DNA of 64,000 nt from Amycolatopsis iheyensis (GTDB lineage: Bacteria > Actinomycetota > Actinomycetes > Mycobacteriales > Pseudonocardiaceae). Position 1 is the stretch's first letter, and every line of letters starts with the position of its first letter. Both the position numbers and the translations under genes were made by a program. The stretch lies in NCBI RefSeq assembly GCF_024703995.1, contig NZ_JAMXQV010000015.1, forward strand, positions 124,001 through 188,000. The letters are read 5' to 3'. The notes beneath the pieces are model-generated. The model was not told the DNA's origin and made no database searches. It worked only from the letters and a program-made list of their open reading frames with translations. This document shows, in pieces, positions 26,601 through 34,280 of the stretch.

Positions 26601-26896
26601 CGGACGTCGAGGGCATCACCCTGCGCGGCCGGATGGACGCGGTGTTCTGGCACCCGGACGGCTACTGGGAAGTGGTGGACTGGAAGACGGGCTCGCTCCC
26701 GGCCGAATCCCGCCGCCCGGCGCTGTCGGTCCAGCTCGCGGCGTACCGCATGGCCTGGGCAGCACTGAAGAACGTCCCGGTGGAGCAGGTCCGCGCGGCG
26801 TTCCACTACGTCCGCGCGAACCACACGATCCGCCCGGCGGACCTCCTGGACGCGGAAGGCCTCCGCCAGCTCCTCCGCGACATCCCCGAGGCGTGA
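23660..26896 (+). CDS. adnB: AdnB subunit of the AdnAB helicase-nuclease
   Basis: A 1078-residue UvrD/PcrA-type helicase plus RecB-like nuclease. Walker A is VVAGAGAGKTETM, motif Ia is LTFTRKAARQLGERV, motif II is VLLDEYQDTGHAQR (intact, unlike AdnA), motif V/VI includes TVHSAKGLEWEVV and RRLCYVALTRSEHAL, and the nuclease has LRGRMDAVFW and EVVDWKTGSLP. AdnB is the lead motor in the mycobacterial complex. The GTG at 23660 is preceded by a G-rich stretch; a TTG at 23645 is in frame but lies on the palindrome. The stop codon coincides with the first bases of a repeat cluster. Confidence 0.92.
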   Translation: MSPLLIANPVEPAELADALGLHRPTPEQATVIAAPVEPSLVVAGAGAGKTETMAARVVWLVANGIVSPDRVLGLTFTRKAARQLGERVRARLRRLAGSGLLDRLDPTGGLRSTVVAGEPTVLTYHAYAGRLLSEHGLRLPVQPGVRLLSETSSWQIAHRVVSTWDHELDTDRVPPTVTADVLQLAGELGEHLISTEQLAEYTQWMCQVIENAPRAKGQRAALPQKLTEIMAAQHFRLALLPLVDEYHRRKRNEGALDFADQMSLAAQLAGGYPSVVRGERERFGAVLLDEYQDTGHAQRVLLRALFGGVENPPMPVTAVGDPAQAIYGWRGASAANLPRFTTDFPRHDGEKPVPANEFGLLTSFRNPPEILDLANAIAEPLRARGLGVERLRAREGAGPADIACALLPDIRGEREWVADALARRWYAVQEETGKPPTAAVLVRRRADMAPIAAELRARGLPVEVVGLGGLLDEPEVADLVSTLKVLADPLSGSAAARLLTGARWRLSAADVAALWRRAGELSSPEKSTPDNPELVVERVEQAGLIDAIDEPGPPERYSEAGHQRIRRIGWELAALRRRLDQSLPELVADVERTMLLDVESLARPGSAGRAHLDAFAEVVTDYAETAPTATLLSFVDYLNTAAHAEDGLTPGEVEVVPDRVQVLTVHSAKGLEWEVVAVPHLVHEVFPGRRRSSSWLRTATSLPAALRGDSQDLPELRIADGYDRKEVQEGLELHEAGFVEREQAEERRLCYVALTRSEHALIVSGHWWNESSSRFKGPSEFLTEIGDVLRETGVGQLAEWAPEPAAEDENPLVSDSRTARWPVDPLGDRRTGVQTGVELVFEALAEPTESEEDDPDGWRTDTDVLLEEWARKDDRVKRVPLPSRLSVSQLVALAEDADRLATDLSRPLPMEPNSFARRGTEFHGWLERRFAGDQLIEIDDLPGAADIGEAPDADFEELQAAFERSEWAERVPHAVEISFSADVEGITLRGRMDAVFWHPDGYWEVVDWKTGSLPAESRRPALSVQLAAYRMAWAALKNVPVEQVRAAFHYVRANHTIRPADLLDAEGLRQLLRDIPEA

Positions 26897-27038
26897 TCGA
26901 AGGGTCGACACGCGTGATTGAGCAGTCGACACGCGTGATTGGAGCGACGACACGGCGGGTGTGCGAGCCGCGGCAGTGTCGACCCTTCAATCACGCGAGT
27001 TGACCCTTCAATCACGCGTGTCGACCCTCTGATCACGG
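26893..27038. repeat. 3 + 3 inverted array of 21-bp repeats
   Basis: Three direct 21-bp units (26893, 26914 and 26935; first unit begins GTGATCGAAGGGTCGACACG), a 20-base spacer, then three units in inverse orientation (26976, 26997 and 27018; GTGTCGACCCTTCAATCACG type). The first unit overlaps the adnB stop codon and the last ends two bases before the converging DoxX-like stop. The structure can fold from either strand and probably terminates transcription both ways. Confidence 0.85.
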
Positions 27039-27040
27039 GT

Positions 27041-27403
27041 TCAAGCGCGGTCGCGGACCTTCAGGGCCCAGGCGATCATCGGCCACTGGAGGGGGAGGCG
27101 GGCGTAGGCGATGGCGCGTTGGGACGGCGTTCGCGCGTCGACTGCCATTTTGACGTTGCCGGGGAAGACGCCCAGGAACAGCAGGGCTGCTGCCAGACCG
27201 CCCAGGCGGCGGGTGCGCGGGGTCGCCACCGCGGCCGCGACCGCCAGCTCCGCGACGCCCGAGCCGTACGTCCACGCCCGGCGTGAACCCGGCAAGGACC
27301 GCGGGATCAGCCCGTCGAACGGCTTCGGGACGGCGAAGTGCAGGACGCCCATGAAGCCCAGTGCCCCGGCCAGGACGTGCGCGGGTCGTTGTGAATCAGC
27401 CAC
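27041..27403 (-). CDS. DoxX-like membrane protein
   Basis: A 120-residue protein with four predicted membrane segments (VLAGALGFMGVLHFAVP, GVAELAVAAAVATP, GGLAAALLFLGVFPGNVK, LPLQWPMIAWALKV), matching the DoxX/DoxD superfamily fold. FPGNVKMAVDA is commonly seen in actinobacterial members. Function is unknown; some DoxX proteins work in thiol or oxidative-stress complexes. The open frame runs upstream to 27655 through a neighbouring gene, so I place the start at the GTG at 27403 just before the first membrane segment. It is divergent from the potassium channel. Confidence 0.7.
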   Translation of the reverse strand: MADSQRPAHVLAGALGFMGVLHFAVPKPFDGLIPRSLPGSRRAWTYGSGVAELAVAAAVATPRTRRLGGLAAALLFLGVFPGNVKMAVDARTPSQRAIAYARLPLQWPMIAWALKVRDRA

Positions 27404-27444
27404 CGGCTGATGGTTCCACGCGGCGGCGCTCGGGGCAGTTCGGC

Positions 27445-27450
27445 TATCCT
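27445..27450 (+). promoter_or_regulatory. -10 box upstream of the channel leader ORF
   Basis: TATCCT ends six bases before the GTG of the 13-codon ORF at 27457, the same spacing seen at other leaderless starts in the window. No clear -35 hexamer. Confidence 0.5.
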
Positions 27451-27456
27451 CCGGGC

Positions 27457-27498
27457 GTGAGTGACGCTCGACACCAGCCGCTGGGAGCCGGTGCATGA
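27457..27498 (+). CDS. 13-codon upstream ORF overlapping the channel start
   Basis: GTG at 27457 opens a 13-residue frame, VSDARHQPLGAGA, that ends in a TGA at 27496-27498. That TGA overlaps the ATG of the potassium channel (27495) as ATGA. A TATCCT box lies six bases upstream of the GTG. A leaderless uORF translated from the mRNA 5' end would deliver ribosomes to the channel start by termination-reinitiation, because the channel ATG has only a weak GGGAGC ribosome binding site. The peptide itself has no recognisable function. Confidence 0.5.
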   Translation: MSDARHQPLGAGA

Positions 27499-28574
27499 AG
27501 GCCCTGAGGCGGTTGCCGCTGGGCAGTCTCACCGATCGGCCGGACCACGAGCTCGTCGGCGTGCTGCGGATGCCCGAGCTGACCGTGAGTCCCCTCCGCT
27601 CGATCGTGAAGCGGGTTGTCGGCGCGACGCTCGCGCTGCTGCTCACGGTGGTCATCGTCTACATCGACCGCGACGGCTACCGCGACGCCAACGGCGACGG
27701 CCTGTCCCTGCTCGACAGCCTGTACTACGCCACCGTTTCGCTTTCGACGACCGGCTACGGCGACATCGCGCCCGCCACCTCGTCGGCCCGCCTGGTGAAC
27801 GTGCTGGTGATCACCCCGCTGCGGGTGCTCTTCCTCATCGTCCTGGTCGGGACCACCCTGGAGGTGCTCACCGAGCGCTCCCGGCAGGCGTTCAAGATCC
27901 AGAAGTGGAGGACGAAGGTGCGCGACCACACGGTCGTCGTCGGGTTCGGCACCAAGGGCCGGTCCGCCGTCAACGCGCTGCTCGGCGACGAAGACGTCGA
28001 ACCGGGCCAGATCGTCGTCGTGGACACCGACCAGCAGGCCCTCGACGCGGCGAGCGCGCTCGGCCTCGTCGCCGTGCACGGCTCGGCGACCCGGGCGGAC
28101 GTCCTGCGCGTCGCCGCGGTGCAGCACGCGCGGGCGGTCGTCGTCGCCCCCAACCGCGACGACACGGCGGTGCTCGTCACGCTCACCGCGCGCGAGCTGG
28201 CGCCCAAGGCGCACATCGTGGCGTCGGTGCGGGAGGCGGAGAACGTCCACCTGCTCAAGCAGTCGGGGGCCAACCAGGTCGTCGTCTCCAGCGAGACGGC
28301 CGGGCGGCTGCTCGGCATGGCGACCTCGACGCCGCTGGTCGTGGACATCATGGAGGATCTCCTGACCCCGGAGTCGGGCCTGGCGATCGCCGAGCGGGCG
28401 GTCGAGCCGGCCGAGGAGGGCGGGTCGCCCCGGCACCTGTCCGACCTGGTCCTGGGCGTGGTCCGCGACGGCGTCCTCTACCGCGTCGACTCCCCGCAGG
28501 CGGACGCCATCGAGCCCGGCGACAAGCTGCTGTACGTCAAGAAGGTCACGCAGGCGGAGAAGATCGAGCGCTGA
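27495..28574 (+). CDS. potassium channel with RCK (TrkA-N) domain
   Basis: A 359-residue two-transmembrane channel. TM1 is about residues 43-57 (ATLALLLTVVIVYI), the pore helix and selectivity filter are STTGYGDIAP, and TM2 is LRVLFLIVLVGTTLEVL. A cytoplasmic RCK nucleotide-binding domain follows, with VVVGFGTKGRSAVNALL, then a TrkA-C-like tail ending in PGDKLLYVKK. It should conduct K+ under ligand control. M. tuberculosis Rv3200c is the equivalent gene beside adnB. The ATG overlaps the stop of a 13-codon upstream ORF. Confidence 0.93.
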   Translation: MKALRRLPLGSLTDRPDHELVGVLRMPELTVSPLRSIVKRVVGATLALLLTVVIVYIDRDGYRDANGDGLSLLDSLYYATVSLSTTGYGDIAPATSSARLVNVLVITPLRVLFLIVLVGTTLEVLTERSRQAFKIQKWRTKVRDHTVVVGFGTKGRSAVNALLGDEDVEPGQIVVVDTDQQALDAASALGLVAVHGSATRADVLRVAAVQHARAVVVAPNRDDTAVLVTLTARELAPKAHIVASVREAENVHLLKQSGANQVVVSSETAGRLLGMATSTPLVVDIMEDLLTPESGLAIAERAVEPAEEGGSPRHLSDLVLGVVRDGVLYRVDSPQADAIEPGDKLLYVKKVTQAEKIER

Positions 28575-28619
28575 CCAGGGCGCCTGGGTTTTGCCCGCGG
28601 GATCTGGAACCATGAACCG

Positions 28620-29084
28620 GTGCCTCCGCGATCACTCGATCTCAAGTGGCCCACGGTGGCGATCCCCGCCGCGGCGGGTGTGCTCGTCGTGCTGCTCGCC
28701 TGGCTGGCCGGGCCGGGGCTGCTGGGCATCTCGAACGACGATCTCGGCGCCCCCGTGACGGCCGAGGTCACCAAGCCCGCGCCGTGCGACCGGCCGGACG
28801 CCGTCGAGACCGTGAAGTTCACCGTCGCCGGCAAGACGCACGAGGGCACCCTCAACGGCTGCGGGCACGGCCAAGGCGAGCGTGTCGACGTCGGCGTCCC
28901 GGAGCAGCTGCCGGACCAGGGCACGGTCACCGTCCGGGCCGCGGACACCTCGGCCGGGGCGTCGGACGCGCGGCGTCCGATCGGCCTGTTCCTGCTCGTG
29001 TTCGCCTGCTTCTCCGGCGGGATGTTCGTCTACCTCTGGCTGAGCATCCCGCTGCGACCGAAGCCCGCCCCGAAGGTCAGCTGA
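28620..29084 (+). CDS. hypothetical two-helix membrane protein
   Basis: A 154-residue protein with an N-terminal membrane segment (VAIPAAAGVLVVLLAWLAG), a roughly 80-residue domain with two cysteines (PAPCDRPD and NGCGHGQG) that could form a disulfide outside the cell, and a C-terminal membrane segment (IGLFLLVFACFSGGMFVYLW). I recognise no family. The start is a GTG at 28620. It follows the channel gene by 45 bases and may be cotranscribed. Its 3' end overlaps the converging zinc peptidase by eight bases. Confidence 0.65.
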   Translation: MPPRSLDLKWPTVAIPAAAGVLVVLLAWLAGPGLLGISNDDLGAPVTAEVTKPAPCDRPDAVETVKFTVAGKTHEGTLNGCGHGQGERVDVGVPEQLPDQGTVTVRAADTSAGASDARRPIGLFLLVFACFSGGMFVYLWLSIPLRPKPAPKVS

Positions 29085-30153
29085 CCTCGGACGACGGCGC
29101 CGCGAAGGTGTTGCAGTCGGCGATCCGGTTGCTCGTCGCGCCCGCCCGCCACCACGACGCGTAGTGCGCGTTCGTGCCGTGGTCGTGGCTGCGGGACGTG
29201 TTGTCGCCGCGGGTTTCCTGGTCGTTCCAGGCCTTGTTGTACATGTCGCGGTTGATCGTGCCGCCCTGGTCGACGTGCGCGCCGAGGAACATGCCCGAGA
29301 AGCACTGGGCCTGCAGCTCCTTGCGCCGCGACATCTCCAGCCCGGCCGGGCTGTTCTGGCCGGCCTCGTAGATCTTCTGCCAGGCCGCGTCCATCAGCCC
29401 GGCGACCTCCTGGACGTGGTGGCCGTACTCGTGCGCGAACAGGGCCAGGTACACGCCGGGGTTGTTGCCGTACTGGTCGGTCTGCAGGCCGCGGAACGGG
29501 ACGTACAGGTTGTTTTCGCAGTAGTACGCGGCCGTCGCGATGCCGACCTGGATGGTGCCGCACTCGGTTTCGAAGCTCGCGCCCGTCGGGAAGTGCAGTG
29601 CCGGAGAGGTGAACGGCAGGTGGTAGGCCTCGAGGAACGGGCCCCACGCCGCGTCGAGGCACTTGCTCGCCGCGGTGAAGAACGCCTCCGCGCCCGCCTG
29701 GGTGCTCTGCCAGGGCGGCAGGGTGCAGACGCGGTTCTGCAGCCCCGCGTTGGGGTCCTGCAGGATCGGGTGGTCGGCCAGCTTGAGCACCTTCTGCGGG
29801 CCGGTCGCGCTGGGCGTCGACAGCTCGGTCGACGGGACCGGCGAAGCCGACGCCGGGGCGCCCGCGCCGCCGGGCAGCTGCGAAGGGCTCTCGGACGACG
29901 GTGTGTCGCGGTAGTTGGCGCTGGACAGCGGCGGTGTCGCGTCGCGGTTGAGGGCCACGATCGCCACCAGCCCGAGCACCAGCACGGCCACCGCGCCGAG
30001 GCAGACGCCGATCACCGCCGCCGGGGACCGGCGCTTCGGGGCGGACACGGTGTGGGGGCGGCCCAGCCACGGGAGATCCGGTTGCGCACCCGGCACCGGC
30101 GGCGGCTGGACGGTGCCGCGAGGCGGTACCTGGCCGTGGGGCGGTTGCGTCAC
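29077..30153 (-). CDS. neutral zinc metallopeptidase, membrane anchored
   Basis: A 358-residue protein of the YpfJ/neutral zinc metallopeptidase family. A proline-rich cytoplasmic tail precedes one membrane segment (AAVIGVCLGAVAVLVLGLVA), then a Ser/Pro linker and the extracellular domain with HEYGHHVQ, ELQAQCFSGMFLGA and NDQETRGDNTSRSHDHGTNA. HExxH plus the downstream glutamate-bearing helix are intact. The GTG at 30153 is chosen because the longer frame reaches into the upstream intergenic region. A second paralog lies at 38560. Substrate unknown. Confidence 0.85.
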   Translation of the reverse strand: MTQPPHGQVPPRGTVQPPPVPGAQPDLPWLGRPHTVSAPKRRSPAAVIGVCLGAVAVLVLGLVAIVALNRDATPPLSSANYRDTPSSESPSQLPGGAGAPASASPVPSTELSTPSATGPQKVLKLADHPILQDPNAGLQNRVCTLPPWQSTQAGAEAFFTAASKCLDAAWGPFLEAYHLPFTSPALHFPTGASFETECGTIQVGIATAAYYCENNLYVPFRGLQTDQYGNNPGVYLALFAHEYGHHVQEVAGLMDAAWQKIYEAGQNSPAGLEMSRRKELQAQCFSGMFLGAHVDQGGTINRDMYNKAWNDQETRGDNTSRSHDHGTNAHYASWWRAGATSNRIADCNTFAAPSSEVS

Positions 30154-30346
30154 TAGGCAGTCCCGAAGGGTCTCGGTACGGATCGGGGGTACCCGATCCC
30201 GCCATTCAGCATATCGGGGGAACGGGCCTTCCCGCACCCGTCCGTGCGCACGGCGTCACCGCGCCCGGACGTCACCCCAGGTCTGGCCGGGTGCAACCGG
30301 CTCTGAGAGAGTGTCGGCAAGCAGGCACTGCAGGCGAGGGGCTTCG

Positions 30347-31543
30347 ATGACAGACACCGGTGGCGCGCCCGGCGGCGAGGGCGCCGACACGCCGACACCC
30401 AGCCAGGGCATCCCCCAGGCTCCCGCCCCCGGATCGAGTGAGTCGAAGCCGCCGGAAGATCACTCCGCGTCATCGGCGACGCCGCCGCGTGGGTGGCAGG
30501 CGCCGGACGCGCAAGCCACGCCGGAACCGGCCCCGCCGACGCCGACCGGCTGGCAGTCGCCGTCGGCCGGCTACCAGCCGGACGCGCTGCCGCCGTTCAC
30601 CGGGCAGCAGCGGTACGCGCCGGCGCCCGGCGGCTGGAACCCGCACGGGCTCGGCAAGCCCGGCGTGATCGCGCTGCGGCCGCTCAACATCGGCGACATC
30701 CTCGACGGCGCGATCACCGCGATCCGCCGGCACCCGCTGCTGATCCTCGGCATCGGCGCGGTGATGGCCGTGATCAGCGCCGTGATCGGCTTCTTCATCC
30801 AGCGGTACGTGCTCGCCGACCTCGAGAGCCTCGCGGCGCCGGGCACCCTCGGGCCGGGCGCCACCGAACAAGAGCTGCGCGACTTCGTGTTCGGCGCGTT
30901 CGGCGACGCCTTCCTCGCGGTGGTCCCGGCGCTGTTCGTCACGACGTTCCTGCTGACGATCACCGCCGGTCTGATGGCCGCCGTGATGGGCCGCGCCGCG
31001 CTGGGCCGCGAGGTCACCTTCGGCATCGCCTGGCAGGAGGTGCAGCCTCGGCTGCTGCCGCTGCTCGGCGTCGCGTTCGTCTACTCGCTGATCACGACGG
31101 TCGGCCTGATGCTGTGCCTCATCCCGGGCGCGGTGGCCTGGGCGTTCTGGGCGCTGGCCGCCCCGGCGCTGGTGCTCGAGCGCGGCACGTTCCGGCAGGC
31201 GTTCGCCCGCTCGGTCAAGCTGGTGCGCGGCTCGTTCTGGCGCGTGCTCGGCATCCTGGTGCTGGCGAAGGTCATCGAGTCGTTCTTCGAGAACATCATC
31301 CAGCTGCCGTTCACCGTCGGCACCGGCGTGTTCAGCTCGGTCCTCACCCCGGGCAAGGTGTACGTGCCGAGCACCGGCGACCTGCTGCTGGCCTCGGCCG
31401 GGCAGATCGTCTCCGGCACCATCGCGATCCCGTTCGTCACGCTGGTCACCGTGATCGTCTACCTCGACCAGCGGATGCGCCGCGAAGGCATGGACATCGA
31501 GCTGGCGCGCGCGGCCGGGGTCCAGCCGCCGCAGGCGTGGTGA
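30347..31543 (+). CDS. GPDPase-membrane-domain-like integral membrane protein
   Basis: A 398-residue protein. The first 105 residues are Pro/Ser/Gln-rich and cytoplasmic; the rest has about six hydrophobic segments resembling the glycerophosphodiester phosphodiesterase membrane-domain family (RPLNIGDILDGAITAIRRHP opens the domain). There is no catalytic phosphodiesterase domain. Rv3689 holds this position in M. tuberculosis. The ATG at 30347 has GAGGGG seven bases upstream. Its TGA overlaps the next GTG, starting a chain of coupled genes through the DUF58 gene. Confidence 0.8.
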   Translation: MTDTGGAPGGEGADTPTPSQGIPQAPAPGSSESKPPEDHSASSATPPRGWQAPDAQATPEPAPPTPTGWQSPSAGYQPDALPPFTGQQRYAPAPGGWNPHGLGKPGVIALRPLNIGDILDGAITAIRRHPLLILGIGAVMAVISAVIGFFIQRYVLADLESLAAPGTLGPGATEQELRDFVFGAFGDAFLAVVPALFVTTFLLTITAGLMAAVMGRAALGREVTFGIAWQEVQPRLLPLLGVAFVYSLITTVGLMLCLIPGAVAWAFWALAAPALVLERGTFRQAFARSVKLVRGSFWRVLGILVLAKVIESFFENIIQLPFTVGTGVFSSVLTPGKVYVPSTGDLLLASAGQIVSGTIAIPFVTLVTVIVYLDQRMRREGMDIELARAAGVQPPQAW

Positions 31544-32181
31544 GCTGGGTCCTGATCGACGTCCCGGTCGACATCGACCGGGACGCGGCCCGTCGCGCCG
31601 CCGCCGAGGAGCTGACCGACCCGAAGTACCGGGACGCGCAGCCGAACATCCTCCAGCAGATCGGGCAGTGGCTGGGTGACCGGCTGAACGAGCTGCTCAA
31701 CGGCCTTTCGTCGTCGTTCCCCGGCGGGGTCTTCGGCTTGGCGCTGGTCCTGGTGCTGCTGATCGTGCTGGTCGTCGTGATCCGGCTGCGCACCGGCAAG
31801 ATCGCCCGCGCGGCCCGCGCCGAGCGGACCGTGTTCGGCGGGACGCGGCGGCAGAGCGCCGGCGACTACCGCCGCGCGGCCGCCGAAGCCGCGGCCGCCG
31901 GCCGGTACGACGACGCCGTCCGCGACCGCTTCCGCGCCGTCGTGCGGGCCCTGGAGGAACGCGCGCTGCTCGACGTCCGCTCCGGCCGGACGGCGGACGA
32001 GGCCGCCGCGGAGGCCGGGCTGCTGCTGCCGAACGTCGCCGACGCCCTGCGCCGGGGCGCGCGGCTGTTCGACGACGTCCACTACGGCGGCCGCGAGGGC
32101 ACCGAAGCGGCCTACACCGAGCTGACCGAGCTGGACGAACGCAGCCGTCGTGAGCGGCCGGTCGCCATGGCGGGCCAGTGA
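31540..32181 (+). CDS. DUF4129 domain membrane protein
   Basis: A 213-residue protein with one membrane segment (FGLALVLVLLIVLVVVI, about residues 67-83) and a C-terminal cytoplasmic DUF4129 domain (AGDYRRAAAEAAAAGRYDDA then LLDVRSGRTADEAAAEAG). DUF4129 proteins occur beside MoxR/DUF58 genes and sometimes carry transglutaminase domains, which this one lacks. GTGA overlaps at both ends couple it to its neighbours. Rv3690 is the likely mycobacterial counterpart. Confidence 0.82.
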   Translation: MSWVLIDVPVDIDRDAARRAAAEELTDPKYRDAQPNILQQIGQWLGDRLNELLNGLSSSFPGGVFGLALVLVLLIVLVVVIRLRTGKIARAARAERTVFGGTRRQSAGDYRRAAAEAAAAGRYDDAVRDRFRAVVRALEERALLDVRSGRTADEAAAEAGLLLPNVADALRRGARLFDDVHYGGREGTEAAYTELTELDERSRRERPVAMAGQ

Positions 32182-33317
32182 CGACGTCGGTTTCGCCGGA
32201 CGTGCGCCGGATCTGGCGCTCCGCTCGCATCCCCCTCGCCCTCGTTGTCCTGATCTTCGCCGCCGGCGCGCTGTTGCTGCTCGGCCGCGGCGAACAGACC
32301 CACGGCGCGCTCGAACCCGGCTCCTACGAGCCCGGCGGCGCCCACGCGCTCGCGCAGCTCCTGCAGGACCAGGGCGTCGACGTCCGGACGGCGCACACGA
32401 TGGCCGAGGCGGACGACGAAGTCGGCGAAGACGCGACGCTGCTGGTCACCCAGCCCGACCTGGTCCCGGCGAAGCGGCTCGACGCGCTGCGGGAGCACGC
32501 CGCCGACGTCGTCCTGGTGACGCCGGGCGCGCCGACGCTGCACGACTCGCTGCCGCTGGTGCACCCGGTCGCCCAGAACGACGAAGGCACCTTGAGCCCG
32601 CAGTGCACCGTCGCCGCGGCGGTCGCGGCCGGCGACGTGACGCTCGGCGGCATCGGCTACGCCTCGCCCGGCGCGCGCTCGTGCTATCCCGGCGAGGACG
32701 GCGGCGGCACGCTGCTGCAGCTCGCCGACGCGGGCGGCACGACGACGCTGCTCGGCTCGTCCGCGCCGCTGACCAACGACAAGCTCGCCGAGCAGGGCAA
32801 CGCGGCGCTGGGCCTGCACCTGCTGGGCGCGCACCCCAAGCTCGTCTGGTACCTGCCGGCCACGACCGACCCGGGGCTGGACGACAGCCGCCGGTCGATC
32901 TTCGACCTGATCCCGGACGGCTGGTATTTCGGCGCCGCGCAGGCGTTCATCGCGGTCGCGCTGTTCGCGCTGTGGCGGGCCCGGCGGCTGGGCCCGGTGG
33001 TCACCGAGCCGCTGCCGATCGTCGTCCGCGCGGCCGAAACCGCCGAGGGCCGCGCCCGGCTGTACCGGCGGGCGAAGGCCGCCGGGCACGCGGGTGAGAC
33101 GCTGCGGGAGGCGGCGCGGGCCCGGCTGCGCACGACGCTGGGCCTGCCGCGCGACGCGGACCCGGCGGCGCTGGTGCACGCGGTGAGCGCGCGGGCCGGC
33201 CGTGCGGCGAACGACGTCGGCGCGGTGCTCTACGGTCCGCCGGTGGCCGACGACCCCGCGCTGGTCCGGCTGGCCGGCGAACTGGACAGGGTGGAACGAG
33301 AGGTGGGGCGAACTTGA
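32178..33317 (+). CDS. DUF4350 domain membrane protein
   Basis: A 379-residue protein with an N-terminal membrane segment (IPLALVVLIFAAGALLLLG), a DUF4350 domain of GATase-like fold (EPGSYEPGGAHALAQLLQDQ then DVVLVTPGAP) and a second membrane segment near residue 262 (AFIAVALFALWRARRL) followed by a cytoplasmic tail. The gene always sits with MoxR and DUF58 in actinobacteria (Rv3691). The start GTG overlaps the preceding stop and the end overlaps the TTG of moxR. Role unknown; probably part of a MoxR-assisted membrane assembly. Confidence 0.85.
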   Translation: MTTSVSPDVRRIWRSARIPLALVVLIFAAGALLLLGRGEQTHGALEPGSYEPGGAHALAQLLQDQGVDVRTAHTMAEADDEVGEDATLLVTQPDLVPAKRLDALREHAADVVLVTPGAPTLHDSLPLVHPVAQNDEGTLSPQCTVAAAVAAGDVTLGGIGYASPGARSCYPGEDGGGTLLQLADAGGTTTLLGSSAPLTNDKLAEQGNAALGLHLLGAHPKLVWYLPATTDPGLDDSRRSIFDLIPDGWYFGAAQAFIAVALFALWRARRLGPVVTEPLPIVVRAAETAEGRARLYRRAKAAGHAGETLREAARARLRTTLGLPRDADPAALVHAVSARAGRAANDVGAVLYGPPVADDPALVRLAGELDRVEREVGRT

Positions 33318-34279
33318 CCAGCGAAAACGCGACGGGGGCCCGCGAAGCGCTGATCGCGCTGCGTGCCGAGGTCGGCAAGGCCGTCGTCGGCAACGACGCC
33401 GCGGTCACCGGGCTGATCCTGGCGCTGCTCTGCCGGGGGCATGTGCTGCTCGAAGGCGTCCCGGGGGTGGCGAAGACGCTGCTGGTGCGGGCGCTGGCGG
33501 CGGCGCTGGACCTGGAGACCACGCGCGTGCAGTTCACGCCGGACCTGATGCCCGGCGACGTCACCGGCTCGATCGTCTACGACGCGCACAGCGGCGAGTT
33601 CTCCTTCCGCGAGGGCCCGGTGTTCACGAACCTGCTGCTGGCCGACGAGATCAACCGGACGCCGCCGAAGACGCAGTCGTCGCTGCTGGAGGCGATGGAG
33701 GAGCGGCAGGTTTCACTCGACGGCAAGACGCGGCCGCTGCCGGACCCGTTCATCGTGATCGCCACGCAGAACCCGGTGGAGTACGAGGGCACCTACCCGC
33801 TGCCGGAGGCGCAGCTGGACCGGTTCCTGCTCAAGCTGACCATGCCCGCGCCGTCGCGTGAGGACGAGATCGGGATCCTCTGGCGGCACGCGCAGGGCTT
33901 CGACCCGCGCAACCTCGCCGCGGCCGGCCTCAAGGCGGTCGCCGGGGCGACCGAACTGGCGGCAGCGCGCGAAGCGGTTTCGAAGGTGACGATCGGGCCC
34001 GAGGTGATCGGGTACGTCGTCGACCTGTGCCGGGCGACGCGGTCTTTGCCGTCGGTGCGCATCGGCGTTTCCCCGCGTGGCGCAACGGCTTTGCTCGCGG
34101 TGACCCGCGCGTGGGCGTGGCTCGCCGGGCGCGACTACGCGACGCCCGACGACGTCAAGGCGCTCGCGCGGCCCGCGTTGCGGCACCGCCTGGACGTGCG
34201 GCCGGAGGCCGAGCTGGAGGGCGTCACCGCGGACGGCGTCCTGGACCGCGTGCTCGCGTCCGTGCCCGTGCCGCGCTGA
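33314..34279 (+). CDS. MoxR-family AAA+ ATPase
   Basis: A 321-residue AAA+ ATPase with Walker A LEGVPGVAKTLL, Walker B LLLADEINRTPPKTQSSLLE, sensor 1 IATQNPVEYEGTYPLPEAQL and arginine-finger region DRFLLKL. MoxR proteins act as chaperones that remodel partner proteins, typically encoded next to von Willebrand-type DUF58 proteins as here. The start is TTG (33314), overlapping the previous stop as TTGA, with AGGTGGGG upstream. Rv3692 (moxR2) is the mycobacterial equivalent by position. Confidence 0.93.
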   Translation: MTSENATGAREALIALRAEVGKAVVGNDAAVTGLILALLCRGHVLLEGVPGVAKTLLVRALAAALDLETTRVQFTPDLMPGDVTGSIVYDAHSGEFSFREGPVFTNLLLADEINRTPPKTQSSLLEAMEERQVSLDGKTRPLPDPFIVIATQNPVEYEGTYPLPEAQLDRFLLKLTMPAPSREDEIGILWRHAQGFDPRNLAAAGLKAVAGATELAAAREAVSKVTIGPEVIGYVVDLCRATRSLPSVRIGVSPRGATALLAVTRAWAWLAGRDYATPDDVKALARPALRHRLDVRPEAELEGVTADGVLDRVLASVPVPR

Positions 34280-34280
34280 C

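Noticed and set aside
26893..27038. Attachment site or integrated element boundary
   Set aside because: No integrase, tRNA or composition change is nearby; the repeats are symmetrical about the convergent gap.
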